Assembly: GCA_029212885.1 (NCBI GenBank) | Contig: JARGPC010000005.1 | Span: forward strand, 116,831 to 177,519 | From: Coxiellaceae bacterium | GTDB lineage: Bacteria > Pseudomonadota > Gammaproteobacteria > Coxiellales > Coxiellaceae | Direction of reading: 5' to 3' | Length of the DNA: 60,689 nucleotides | Shown here: one piece after another, positions 1 to 9,341 of the stretch | Numbering within the stretch: the stretch's first letter is position 1 | How the letters are laid out: every line of letters starts with the position of its first letter | Translations under genes and position numbers: made by a program | Notes under the pieces: model-generated | Told to the model about the DNA's origin: nothing | The model's database searches: none | The model's input: the letters and a program-made list of their open reading frames with translations, nothing else

Positions 1-1916
1 GCTTGTGGTTCTGCTGCTTGTGCTTGTGCTTCTTCAGCTTGACGCGCTGCTTGTGCTTGTGCTTCTTCAGCTTGACGCGCTGCTTGTGCTTGTGCTTGTG
101 CTTCTTCAGCTTGACGTGCTACCTCGGCTTCTCTTGCGGCCCGCGCTTGTTGGCGTCGCGCTCCAGCTCTTTTGGGTGTGTTGCGGGGTAGTGTTTTTAT
201 CCAATCCAGAAAAGAAGATTGAGCTGGTGATGTTTCTGCTGGCGCACCTCGGCTAACTGCTTTACTGGCTGGGTTGCTATGGCTGGTGCTGTTACGAGAT
301 GGATTTGAGAACGGTAGCCTTGATGATAAATGTTGACCTTGCATTGAGTTGCCGGGTGCGCTGTTCGCTGCGGCCTCAGTGCCTTCTGGTGGTGGCGCAA
401 TTGCAGGAGTGCCAGCTTCAGGGGCGCTCGTGCCTACATGGCTGGGCGGTGCATCGATCGCTCTTCCTGGTAAGCCATTAGCACGAAGTATGGCTTCTGC
501 TTGATCGCCGGTGATTGCTTCACCGGCATCTGAGTCGGCTGCACGCATAGCTTCTGCTTGAGCTTCAGTGACTACGCTACCATCAAATGCGGCAGGCGGT
601 TGTTGGGCGGTGACATTTACACTGCGATCGATAAGTGTGCCTGGTGCGGGTATATCGTAAGTGGGTGCAGGAGCTGGCTGAGCGGTGTTTATGGTTACGG
701 CATGGCTGGTGTCAACTGGTTTGGCGTGAGCGATAACACGTGCTGCTTGTGCATGTAGCACTTCATCAGGAACGTTAATGACCGGCCGTGCTTTTAGGGC
801 TGCCATGTAAGCGGCGTCTGCTAAGCTAGTGCCCTGTAAAGCTAGGCTGGTTACATTTGCGCTAACAGCAGTGGCTGTGCCGGTGGATGCTCCATAGACT
901 GTAAGTGTTGTGCTCATGACTGGAGTTGCGGCAGCTGCTGTCACTTCAGCGGCTGCGGCACCTGGTAACAGGCTAGCAGCAATGGGGCCTGCATAAAAAA
1001 CTGCTGCAGCGGTGCCGCCTACTTTGAGGAAGCTTAATGCGTCAGAGCCGATAGTGGTTTGTTGCCATTCTTGAGACAGAGGTGCCGAGTTCATGGTGAT
1101 AACTGATTGAGCGGAGCGCGCCGTTAAGCGGGTAAGTGCTACAGGAAAATGTGCTGCTCCATATACAGTTCCAGCTAAGCGCTGTAGCCGGCTTGTGGGT
1201 TCTTCATCTATGCGTGGGATTTCTCCAATGGTATTGCCGTCATCATCGACTTCTTCAATCGTTACATGAGACTTTGGTGCAGCTTTTTTTTCTGCTTGCC
1301 AATCCGCAAAGCAGGTTTCAGCAATTGCAATCGGATCTGTTGCTATATCGGAAAAAGATAAGCCAAGCGGCGCAGTTTTGTATGTGGCTAGATCTTGTGT
1401 GTATTGAGCGGCGAGCTCGTCTTGTAGTCGCGTTAGGAAGTCTTGGTTTGTTGTGCTGCTGTGCGACCAGCTTTTGTGGTGGTTTTCAGCAGCTTTGTAT
1501 TCGTCAAGCGCATCGTTCAAGGTGATGTAGTGCAGCTCTTGGTGGACGTTGCGGTTGTCGCCTAGTTCTTCGAGCTCAGCCAGTTGTGAATAGGCAAGTT
1601 GCACAGCAGTAATAATTTTGATCTGTGCAGCTCTTTTTTTTGTTTTAATGCTGGAAGATAAGTCTTGGGTGTATTTTTCTAGTGTTTCCTTTACGGCTGA
1701 TAGGTGAGGCAATGCAAATTCAGAAATAGCAGGTTCCGTTTCTGGTAGTATGCGCCATGGGCTTAGGTAGCTGCGGCGATCATTGACGGCTTTGATTGCT
1801 CGTTGCTGTTGCTGAGCGAATTTATCGGCTTGTTCAGCGGCGGTTTTGGCGCGTTCCGCTTCACGCCTTCTCGCTTGCTTTTGTTTGCTTCTTGAGACTT
1901 TAGATTTTGGTGGCAT
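1..1916 (-). CDS. Alanine-rich coiled-coil protein, 3' end beyond window; effector-like
   Basis: The frame is open from an ATG at 1916 to the window edge (about 638 codons, no stop seen), so the C-terminus is missing. The N-terminus is lysine/arginine-rich and then helical and charged. A middle stretch is rich in Ala, Gly, Thr and Val and fairly hydrophobic (around residues 280-350). The visible end is a coiled-coil-like repeat of Ala, Gln, Glu and Arg (ARQAEEAQAQA units). An in-frame stop lies just upstream of the ATG, so this is the first possible start; no strong ribosome site is seen. I recognise no enzymatic domain. Low-complexity Ala-rich and coiled-coil architecture is common among secreted proteins of Legionellales, but that role is inference. 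Confidence 0.75.
   Translation of the reverse strand, partial: MPPKSKVSRSKQKQARRREAERAKTAAEQADKFAQQQQRAIKAVNDRRSYLSPWRILPETEPAISEFALPHLSAVKETLEKYTQDLSSSIKTKKRAAQIKIITAVQLAYSQLAELEELGDNRNVHQELHYITLNDALDEYKAAENHHKSWSHSSTTNQDFLTRLQDELAAQYTQDLATYKTAPLGLSFSDIATDPIAIAETCFADWQAEKKAAPKSHVTIEEVDDDGNTIGEIPRIDEEPTSRLQRLAGTVYGAAHFPVALTRLTARSAQSVITMNSAPLSQEWQQTTIGSDALSFLKVGGTAAAVFYAGPIAASLLPGAAAAEVTAAAATPVMSTTLTVYGASTGTATAVSANVTSLALQGTSLADAAYMAALKARPVINVPDEVLHAQAARVIAHAKPVDTSHAVTINTAQPAPAPTYDIPAPGTLIDRSVNVTAQQPPAAFDGSVVTEAQAEAMRAADSDAGEAITGDQAEAILRANGLPGRAIDAPPSHVGTSAPEAGTPAIAPPPEGTEAAANSAPGNSMQGQHLSSRLPFSNPSRNSTSHSNPASKAVSRGAPAETSPAQSSFLDWIKTLPRNTPKRAGARRQQARAAREAEVARQAEEAQAQAQAARQAEEAQAQAARQAEEAQAQAAEPQ
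15..119 (-). repeat. 33-bp in-frame tandem repeat coding for coiled coil
   Basis: Two identical 33-bp units (15-47 and 48-80) are followed by a third copy (81-119) that is 6 bp longer and has one substitution in its last codons. All lengths are multiples of three, so the repeat encodes 11-residue coiled-coil units of the protein above. The array may continue past the window edge. Confidence 0.85.
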
Positions 1917-2138
1917 TGAATCAAAAACCTATGCAGGGAGTCATCACCTTATCCGTTTACCTTTATATACATTCCATGTAATGGACTCTAGTTTAATGGA
2001 AACGGCTTAAGGATTCCTTAAAAATCATTATAATTTCTTGGTATTTTTAATAAAAAAATCAAGCAATAGCATGCTCATAAGGTACATTTCGACATAATGC
2101 TGGCTTAAGGTTTTGGTGACGAACTATCAGTAAGTTGC

Positions 2139-3914
2139 TCAAGTGTTATCTAGGTTCTCCCACTTTTGATAGGATTCTTTTAGTTGCTTTTCACTGTCAG
2201 TGAGCTGTTTTTGTAAGGACTGTGCTTTGTCAGCATCTTGTTGGTAGAGATCTGGATCGGCTAATTGCTTCTGTAACTCATTGATTTTATTTTCAAGTTG
2301 CTCGATGGTAACCATTAATTGGTCTTGTTCGCGTTGTTCTTTATAGCTTAATTTGCGTTTTTTGGGCGCGGTGTCGCTTTTAGGTTCTGTGTTGGTTTGT
2401 TTGTTGGTTTTGTTATTGGTCTTTGTTGCCGCTTTCGATTGGCGCAGGTAATCATCATAGCCGCCAATGTATTCATTTATTTTATTGTCTTCGAAGACTA
2501 GGGTACTGGTCACTACTTGGTTTAATAAACTACGATCATGACTGACGATGAGTAGTGTGCCTTGGTAGTTTAATAAAAACTCCTCAAGCAGCTCTAATGT
2601 TTCCATATCAAGATCATTGGTGGGCTCATCGAGCACGAGCATATTAGCTGGTTGCGATAAAATTTTGGCTAGCAATACACGGTTTTGTTCACCACCTGAT
2701 AGCGTCTTTACTAGACTGCGTGACGTTTGTGGTGTAAATAAAAAATCCTGCAAGTAGCTGATGATGTGCTTTTCTTTGCCGTTAATGGTGATCTTGTCAC
2801 GACCACCGGATACGTTATCAATAACGGTGAGGCTTGGGTCCAATTGCGCGCGGTGTTGATCAAAGTAAGCCACTTGCAGTTGTGTGCCGCGTTCTATGGA
2901 GCCGATATCGGGCTGGTTATTAGTGAGTAATAAATTGAGCAAGGTGGATTTTCCGCAACCGTTAGGGCCAACAATGCCAATTTTGTCACCACGTAAAATT
3001 AGTGTTGAAAAGTCATCAATTAGTGGCTCATTGTTGTACTTAACGCCGACGTTTTCAGCTTTTAATACCAGTTTTCCGGCATATTCTGCTTTTTGTTGTG
3101 CGAGAGATAAGTTGCCTTGACGTGATCGACGTTGTTGGCGATGTTCGCGCATTTTTTTTAAGTCACGCACGCGTCCTTCATTGCGGGTGCGGCGGGCTTT
3201 AATACCTTGGCGAATCCATACCTCTTCTTGAGCGAGCTTTTTATCGAATTGATGTTGAGCTTCTGCTTCGGCGGCTAGCTGTTGTTGCTTGTGTTGAATA
3301 AAGCTGGTGTAGTCTTTATCCCAGCAAGTAATTTGGCCAATATCCAATTCAAAGATGCGTGTTGCAACGCGCTGCATGAAGGCGCGATCGTGCGTGATAA
3401 AAATAATGGTTTTATGACTATTGATTAAAAACTTTTCCAGCCATTCGATCGATTCAATATCCAAATGGTTGGTCGGTTCATCTAGTAATAAAATATCCGG
3501 ATCGTTTACTAATGCTGCGGCTAATAAGGCGCGTCGTACCTGACCTCCGGATAGATCGTTCATTTGCCATTCGGGGGTGAGGTTTAGTTGTGATAACGCC
3601 CTATCGACTTCATGGCTTTGCCAGTCATATTCGGCTTGATGAGCGGCGCTAACAAATTCATGTACCGTGCCAGTGAGGTCTTGCGGTACGGTTTGTGCCA
3701 GTGTCGCAATAGTGAGGCCGGATTGTTGTTCGATTTGTCCGCTATCCGCGCTGACGTCGCCCTGGATCATTTTTAATAATGTGGATTTTCCGGCACCATT
3801 ACGGCCAATAATCGCAACACGATCACGGTTATTGACTTGAAAATTTAATTGATCAAATAACGGGTGTTCACCCCATTGCAAGCAGATCTTTTGAGCGCGT
3901 AATTGATTTTTCAT
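2139..3914 (-). CDS. uup: ABC-F family ATPase Uup
   Basis: A soluble protein of 591 residues with two ABC ATPase domains and no membrane segments. The first Walker A is GRNGAGKST (about residue 38) with signature LSGGQ; the second is GPNGCGKST with LSGGEQ. Both Walker B motifs end in LLLDEPTNHLD or LVLDEPTNDLD. A charged linker joins the domains. A basic linker and C-terminal coiled coil (about 520-591) are the hallmark of Uup, which in E. coli binds branched DNA or ribosomes and limits precise transposon excision. It starts 2 nt after the yadH-like stop codon, so it is probably the last gene of a leftward yadG-yadH-uup unit. Length is close to the E. coli protein (635). Confidence 0.92.
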   Translation of the reverse strand: MKNQLRAQKICLQWGEHPLFDQLNFQVNNRDRVAIIGRNGAGKSTLLKMIQGDVSADSGQIEQQSGLTIATLAQTVPQDLTGTVHEFVSAAHQAEYDWQSHEVDRALSQLNLTPEWQMNDLSGGQVRRALLAAALVNDPDILLLDEPTNHLDIESIEWLEKFLINSHKTIIFITHDRAFMQRVATRIFELDIGQITCWDKDYTSFIQHKQQQLAAEAEAQHQFDKKLAQEEVWIRQGIKARRTRNEGRVRDLKKMREHRQQRRSRQGNLSLAQQKAEYAGKLVLKAENVGVKYNNEPLIDDFSTLILRGDKIGIVGPNGCGKSTLLNLLLTNNQPDIGSIERGTQLQVAYFDQHRAQLDPSLTVIDNVSGGRDKITINGKEKHIISYLQDFLFTPQTSRSLVKTLSGGEQNRVLLAKILSQPANMLVLDEPTNDLDMETLELLEEFLLNYQGTLLIVSHDRSLLNQVVTSTLVFEDNKINEYIGGYDDYLRQSKAATKTNNKTNKQTNTEPKSDTAPKKRKLSYKEQREQDQLMVTIEQLENKINELQKQLADPDLYQQDADKAQSLQKQLTDSEKQLKESYQKWENLDNT

Positions 3915-3916
3915 GA

Positions 3917-4699
3917 TTAACTTTTAATACCATAGCCTTTGCGTACACACCACCAACAGATGGCAAATAATATAATATTGAATGCAAATAACATCGTTAA
4001 TGTAAAATATTCGTTATAGTCGGGTGCTTTGCCTAGCATCGCATAACGAAATTGCTCAATAACGATATGAATCGGGTTGAGGCGTGAGATCGTTTGCCAA
4101 ATACCGGGCAGCTTGTCGATTTCATAAAATACACCACCAAGGTAAATCAGTGGTGTTAAAACAAAGGTGGTAATAATGGCCGTATCGTCAAACTTGCGTG
4201 CAAAAATACCATTAAAAAAACCAGCTAAGCTGAATAAGCAGCTGCTTAAAAAGAGTGTCACTAAAATCAAAAACCAATGATGAAAATCAATACTGGTAAA
4301 GAATAGGCTCACGATCATTAGGATGATTCCCAATATCACGCCGCGAAATATGCCACCACCAACAAAACTGCTAATCATCAGCCAGTCGGGCATCGGGCTT
4401 ACTAGGATTTCATCGATAGAATGTATAAAGCGCTCACTGTAAAAAGCACTCACCACATTTGAGTAAGAGTTAATGATGATCGCCATCATGATTAAGCCAG
4501 GGGCGATAAATGTCATGTAGTCAAAGCCATCAATCAGGCCAACGCGTGCGCCTAAGACGCCACCGAAAATGATAAAATAGAGAATGGTGTTTATGATTGA
4601 GGGTAAGAATACCTGTGGCCATATACGTAAGATGCGTATGACTTGTTTGCGAAATAGGCCGTAAAAGGCGTGCCACATTTTTATCGGGTTCATGTGCAC
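3917..4699 (-). CDS. yadH: ABC-2 type transporter permease (YadH-like)
   Basis: An integral membrane protein of 260 residues with six predicted helices. It resembles E. coli YadH along its length: an N-terminal RxxRIWPQVFLPSIINTILYF-type segment, a central GLIMMAIIINSYSNV helix and a C-terminal LTPLIYLGGVFY segment. It would be the membrane half of an exporter of unknown substrate. Its start lies inside the upstream ATPase gene (overlap 4690-4699), which indicates translational coupling. Confidence 0.9.
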   Translation of the reverse strand: MHMNPIKMWHAFYGLFRKQVIRILRIWPQVFLPSIINTILYFIIFGGVLGARVGLIDGFDYMTFIAPGLIMMAIIINSYSNVVSAFYSERFIHSIDEILVSPMPDWLMISSFVGGGIFRGVILGIILMIVSLFFTSIDFHHWFLILVTLFLSSCLFSLAGFFNGIFARKFDDTAIITTFVLTPLIYLGGVFYEIDKLPGIWQTISRLNPIHIVIEQFRYAMLGKAPDYNEYFTLTMLFAFNIILFAICWWCVRKGYGIKS

Positions 4700-5634
4700 T
4701 CCTTATGGTTATTTTGTTGTACGATATCCATAAATAACTGTTCTAATCGATTTACTTTGTTTCTAATGCGATTAACTGTTACCTGTTGGCCGCGTAAAAA
4801 GTTAATGATATCACTGAGGTGGGTGTCTTTTTTGATGTCAATTTCCATGGTGTGTGTGTCGATAAGACGTTGGTTAATTACGCCGTCAATTGGTGTGGGC
4901 TTATTCCATGGTTGTGCTAAATGCAGCACAATGGTTTCGCATTCGAGTGTGCTGAGTAAATCTTGCATCGACGTTTTGGTAACTAGCTCACCTTTATTGA
5001 TAATCGCAATATCATTACATAGGTTTTCAGCTTCTTCTAAATAATGTGTGGTGAGAATAACAGTCAAACCTTGACGGTTTTCATTTTGCAAAAAATCCCA
5101 CATCTGCTGGCGAATTTCGACATCTACCCCGGCTGTCGGTTCATCCAATATAAGTACTTTGGGGTTGTGAATGAGTGAGCGTGCGACCATTAAGCGACGT
5201 TTCATGCCGCCTGAAAATGAACGTACTATATCATTGCGTTGCGGCCACAGCTCCATGGCTTTGAGTAGCATCTCGGCGCGTTGTTTGGTGCGGCGTCGCG
5301 GAATGCCGTAGTAGCTGGCTTGGTGGTATAAGATGTTAATCGCTTTTTCAAATACATTCAGATTAACTTCTTGCGGCATCACGCCAAGAAAGCTTTTGGC
5401 AGCTTCGCGCTTGCGATCAAGATCATGCCCCATGACTTCTATGCGGCCACTGGTCTTAGTGACCAGTGAGGTGATCATGCCAATGGTGGTGGTTTTGCCG
5501 GCACCATTAGGGCCGAGCAGTGCAAAAAATTCACCTTGTTTTACTTCAAAGCTGACGTCTTTAACAGCTTGGGTTCCCGAAGCGTAAGTTTTGTTCAGGT
5601 GCTCGATGGTAATCGCTGGAGTCGTATTATTCAT
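4690..5634 (-). CDS. yadG: ABC transporter ATP-binding protein (YadG-like)
   Basis: A 314-residue ABC ATPase with Walker A GPNGAGKTT, signature FSGGMKRRL, Walker B LILDEPTAGVD and a switch histidine in LTTHYLEEAE. The C-terminal 80 residues form the extra domain typical of ABC-2 exporter ATPases. It pairs with the overlapping YadH-like permease. The start codon follows a TATAAT box by only 6 nt and no Shine-Dalgarno sequence is visible (see the promoter entry). Confidence 0.92.
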   Translation of the reverse strand: MNNTTPAITIEHLNKTYASGTQAVKDVSFEVKQGEFFALLGPNGAGKTTTIGMITSLVTKTSGRIEVMGHDLDRKREAAKSFLGVMPQEVNLNVFEKAINILYHQASYYGIPRRRTKQRAEMLLKAMELWPQRNDIVRSFSGGMKRRLMVARSLIHNPKVLILDEPTAGVDVEIRQQMWDFLQNENRQGLTVILTTHYLEEAENLCNDIAIINKGELVTKTSMQDLLSTLECETIVLHLAQPWNKPTPIDGVINQRLIDTHTMEIDIKKDTHLSDIINFLRGQQVTVNRIRNKVNRLEQLFMDIVQQNNHKECT

Positions 5635-5640
5635 GGCGCG

Positions 5641-5649
5641 ATTATATCA
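5641..5649 (-). promoter_or_regulatory. Extended -10 promoter, likely leaderless yadG transcript
   Basis: On the minus strand the sequence reads TGATATAAT, an extended -10 (TGn plus a perfect TATAAT), then six bases, then the yadG ATG. Transcription starting the usual 7 nt after the box would begin at the A of the ATG. There is no good -35 and no ribosome site between box and start. Confidence 0.55.
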
Positions 5650-5749
5650 CGGATTCTTGATGCTGCATTAGTATGACTTAATTATCACAGTGTTTTTTCC
5701 GGTGTTTTGTAGGGTGCCGCTTAAGGTGATAATGGTGGCAGGGATAGCG

Positions 5750-5769
5750 ATACAAGTTAACGCTTGTAT
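5750..5769. promoter_or_regulatory. Operator-like palindrome 1 upstream of hicA
   Basis: A 20-bp palindrome with half-sites ATACAAG and CTTGTAT around a 6-bp centre. The same ACAAG-N6-CTTGT layout recurs at 5797-5816. Its right half overlaps a possible -35. A likely binding site for the HicB DNA-binding domain (inference). Confidence 0.6.
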
Positions 5770-5792
5770 TGATGTATTTGTTGTGCTATATT
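5764..5792 (+). promoter_or_regulatory. Putative hicAB promoter
   Basis: A possible -35 TTGTAT (5764-5769) and -10 TATATT (5787-5792) are 17 bp apart. The -35 lies in palindrome 1 and the expected start point in palindrome 2, an arrangement that would let the antitoxin repress its own operon. Confidence 0.45.
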
Positions 5793-5796
5793 TATC

Positions 5797-5816
5797 ACAC
5801 AAGCTTTAGCTTGTAT
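5797..5816. promoter_or_regulatory. Operator-like palindrome 2 upstream of hicA
   Basis: A second copy of the ACAAG-N6-CTTGT palindrome, 47 bp centre to centre from the first and 15 of 20 bases identical to it. It ends 10 bp before the hicA start codon. Confidence 0.6.
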
Positions 5817-5826
5817 AGAGGTTGCA

Positions 5827-6015
5827 TTGGATGGTAAGTGTGTAATCAAACGCTTGAAAGAAAATGGTTGGTTGTTAGTGGGGGTGAAAGGCAGTCACCA
5901 TAAAATGAAAAAGTCAGGCAAACCGCCCATTGTCGTTCCAGTGCATGCCAGCAAGGATTTAAAGCTAGGAACTTTGCACAGTATTGAAAAAGTAACTGGC
6001 GTAGCATTAAAGTGA
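5827..6015 (+). CDS. hicA: HicA-type mRNA interferase toxin
   Basis: A 62-residue HicA (YcfA-like) protein with a double-stranded RNA-binding-like fold that cleaves mRNA when not held by HicB. The family signature is clear: a KxLKENGW-type first helix, GSHHKM with the conserved histidine at residue 24, and the basic tail strand. The start is a TTG preceded 5 nt by GAGG (5818-5821). The rare start codon may keep toxin output low. The antitoxin gene follows after 7 nt. The protein is full length for the family. Confidence 0.9.
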   Translation: MDGKCVIKRLKENGWLLVGVKGSHHKMKKSGKPPIVVPVHASKDLKLGTLHSIEKVTGVALK

Positions 6016-6022
6016 GGTCAAT

Positions 6023-6469
6023 ATGAACGATGAATTAACCATAGTGTATCCAGCTAAAATCAAATCCGATGGCGATGGTTTTGTAGTGACGTTTCGAGAT
6101 CTGGATAATGTATTTACTGAAGCGGATACTTATGACGAAGCATTACAAAATGCACAAGAAGTATTAGATATGTTGTTGTTGGATATGGCACAAGAAGATA
6201 ATGATATTGCACCGCCAACCGCTTGTCGCAAAGGTGAGGTAGTAATCACCGTGAGTCCAGAAGTGGCAGTTCCAGTGTTGCTGCATAAGCTTCGTTTGGC
6301 ACGTCAATACACCATGACAGATGTGGCTGAATCGATGGGTGTAAGCTATCAAAGCTATCAACAAATTGAAGCCGGTAAAAACATCACATTAAAGAGCCTT
6401 AAACGTGCCGCTGCCGCACTGGGTGCGATTGTCGAAATAAAACTGCATACCGCACGGCTTAAAAATTAG
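6023..6469 (+). CDS. hicB: HicB antitoxin with C-terminal XRE-type helix-turn-helix
   Basis: A 148-residue antitoxin. Residues 1-60 form the partly degraded RNase H-like HicB domain (YPAKIKSDGDGFVVTFRDL, then EAL repeats). Residues about 85-140 form a helix-turn-helix of the XRE/Cro type (MTDVAESMGVSYQSYQQIE). The first part should bind and block HicA; the second should bind the palindromes upstream of hicA. The last four bases overlap the convergent gene on the other strand. Confidence 0.9.
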   Translation: MNDELTIVYPAKIKSDGDGFVVTFRDLDNVFTEADTYDEALQNAQEVLDMLLLDMAQEDNDIAPPTACRKGEVVITVSPEVAVPVLLHKLRLARQYTMTDVAESMGVSYQSYQQIEAGKNITLKSLKRAAAALGAIVEIKLHTARLKN

Positions 6470-6810
6470 GCTGCGGCGGCGGGAGCTCCACGTCTTGCTT
6501 CTCTTATGGCATCCTCAACGGCTTCTTCTGTAGGTGTTATTTGAGCTGGATGTTGAGGTATTTGAGGCGCTGCAGGCGCTGCTACAGCTCGAGTAGTTGG
6601 TGGGTGGAAAAATTGACTTATTCTGTAGGCGGCTTTGGCAAGTAGACCACCGGATATCACTACCGCTGTAGCAGCAGTGCAAAGCAAAGTTTCATTAGCT
6701 TCACGTTCTTGTGGTGAATATGTATCTACATGTGTGATGAAGGCGGTAGCAAGAATGGCAGTTGATCCAAGCCAAACCAGTGCTCCTAATTCAGGGGGTG
6801 TAATTTTCAT
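6466..6810 (-). CDS. Small two-helix membrane protein, unknown
   Basis: A protein of 114 residues with two hydrophobic segments (about 10-28 and 42-62), then an ISQFFHPP motif and a Pro/Ala-rich, charged tail ending in four alanines. GAGAGAG lies 6 nt before the ATG. I recognise no family. It resembles the protein at 24940-25281 in layout and in the short ISxFF motif after the second helix, so the two may be paralogues. It converges on hicB with a 4-bp overlap. Confidence 0.6.
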   Translation of the reverse strand: MKITPPELGALVWLGSTAILATAFITHVDTYSPQEREANETLLCTAATAVVISGGLLAKAAYRISQFFHPPTTRAVAAPAAPQIPQHPAQITPTEEAVEDAIREARRGAPAAAA

Positions 6811-6909
6811 CGACTATCTCTCTCATTATGTACACAAAATGTACATTTTAGAGGAGTTGAGCATATAAATCAATACAAATATCGTCGTGAGGTCATGATA
6901 ATCAATGGG

Positions 6910-7248
6910 TTACGCGGCTGCGGCTGCGGATAATGTGCCAAGTTCAAGCCGTTCAATGTCTTGGTCTGTTAAGTGAATAGCAGCCACGGCATTGTGGCGG
7001 TTGTGTGCTTGAATGCTAAATGCGAAAGCAAATAATCCACACAAGGCGCCAGTGGCTACAATACCCGCAATGGTTTGCGTGTTCATGGGCGGCTGGTGTC
7101 GCCAGGTGTGCTCATCCGAAAAACCGTACATAATGTTTCGTACGGAATCAATGATGACATACATTGGCACAGCTACAAATAGGCAGGTGCACAACCCGAG
7201 GTAGGCAGATTGTTTTGTTGTTTGTTGATTGTGTAATAAATGTCTCAT
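6910..7248 (-). CDS. Small two-helix membrane protein, unknown
   Basis: 112 residues with two hydrophobic helices (about 15-38 and 57-78) and a C-terminal run of alanines. The second helix starts TIAGIVATGA, very like NIAGIVATVA in the short reading frame at 49511-49723. The ribosome site is weak. Another member of the set of small, lineage-specific membrane proteins in this window; function unknown. Confidence 0.55.
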   Translation of the reverse strand: MRHLLHNQQTTKQSAYLGLCTCLFVAVPMYVIIDSVRNIMYGFSDEHTWRHQPPMNTQTIAGIVATGALCGLFAFAFSIQAHNRHNAVAAIHLTDQDIERLELGTLSAAAAA

Positions 7249-7299
7249 GCCGCCAGGGTATATGATAAACGGCTTAGATTCAACTGTAACGAAATGCGA

Positions 7300-8391
7300 T
7301 TAAACCAAGCGGTCGCTGAGGGGTTCATCAAAATAGTCTTTGGATTGCATCTCTATCAGACGCGAAGCAGTACGCTTATATTCGAATTCCATCGGTCCCT
7401 TGGGGTATATCGATTCGGCGTCGGCGGCTGCAGATAATATTAAGCGAATGCGTTCGTCATAAAACACATCAACTAATTTTACAAAGGTGGTGATCAGGTC
7501 TTCTTGGCGCTCGCCAATAATCGGCACATTAGAGACTAAGACGGTGTTATAGATCTTGGCTAGCTCTAAGTAATCATTTTGACTGCGTGGCAAGCCGCAG
7601 ATCGCAGGGAAGTCAAACCAGATGGTTTTTTCACTGGCTTTAATCACTTCAATAGGGCGGTCTAAAATAATTATTTTTTCGTCAGAGCTTATTTTTCCTT
7701 TGGAGTAATGCTTGAAGCTGTGTTGCATTTCTTCATTGGCTTTTTCATCTAATGGTGTGAAATACACGCCTGCTTCGAGCAAATGCCGTAAGCGATAATC
7801 GTGCTGGGTTTGTATATTAATAACAAGGGTGTTTTGTTTGATTAATTCTATGGCTGGAATAAAGCGTTCACGCAACATGCCGTTTTTATATAGCTCATCC
7901 GGCGCACAATTGGAATTAGTCACTAAGCACACACCATTAGCAAATAGCGCTTCTAATAAACCGGCTAGTAACATTGCATCAGCAATATCAGTAACAAAAA
8001 ATTCATCAAAACATAAGATACAGGTCTCGCCGGCGATTTTTTTGGCTAATACCTTGAGTGGGTCTTTTTGTCCCTGCAGGATTTTTAGTTCACGGTGTAT
8101 GCGTTGCATAAAGGCATGGAAATGTATGCGCAGTTTATTTTCAAATGGCAGGCAGGAATAAAACATATCAATTAAAAAGCTTTTGCCGGTGCCAACGTGG
8201 CCCCACAAATAAATACCTTTAATGGGTTTTGGTTTCTTTAAGCCAATTTTTGTTAGCAGGCCTTGGTTCTTTTGTTGGATTAATTCATCAAACAGTGTTT
8301 GCAACTGCTGCATGATTTCAAATTGACGAGGGTCTTTGGTGATTTCACCTTGATCGATTTTTTGCTGCAATGCTTGTAGTGGACTGGTCAT
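7300..8391 (-). CDS. zapE: ZapE/AFG1-type ATPase
   Basis: A 363-residue P-loop ATPase of the AFG1 family. In E. coli, ZapE acts on the Z-ring during late division, mainly under low oxygen. It shows Walker A WGHVGTGKS (about residue 65), Walker B CILCFDEFFVTD, and the family motifs FHAFMQRIHREL and LVTNSN. The length matches E. coli ZapE (375). It lies 10 nt after wrbA in the leftward DUF502-arsC-wrbA-zapE group, with no strong ribosome site of its own. Confidence 0.92.
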   Translation of the reverse strand: MTSPLQALQQKIDQGEITKDPRQFEIMQQLQTLFDELIQQKNQGLLTKIGLKKPKPIKGIYLWGHVGTGKSFLIDMFYSCLPFENKLRIHFHAFMQRIHRELKILQGQKDPLKVLAKKIAGETCILCFDEFFVTDIADAMLLAGLLEALFANGVCLVTNSNCAPDELYKNGMLRERFIPAIELIKQNTLVINIQTQHDYRLRHLLEAGVYFTPLDEKANEEMQHSFKHYSKGKISSDEKIIILDRPIEVIKASEKTIWFDFPAICGLPRSQNDYLELAKIYNTVLVSNVPIIGERQEDLITTFVKLVDVFYDERIRLILSAAADAESIYPKGPMEFEYKRTASRLIEMQSKDYFDEPLSDRLV

Positions 8392-8401
8392 AACAATAAG
8401 T

Positions 8402-9337
<936 letters not shown>

Positions 9338-9341
<4 letters not shown>

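Noticed and set aside
3-256. Plus-strand frames with Leu/Val- or Cys-rich translations at the window start
   Set aside because: They are antisense readings of the coiled-coil repeat of the large minus-strand gene, which is open across the whole 1.9 kb.
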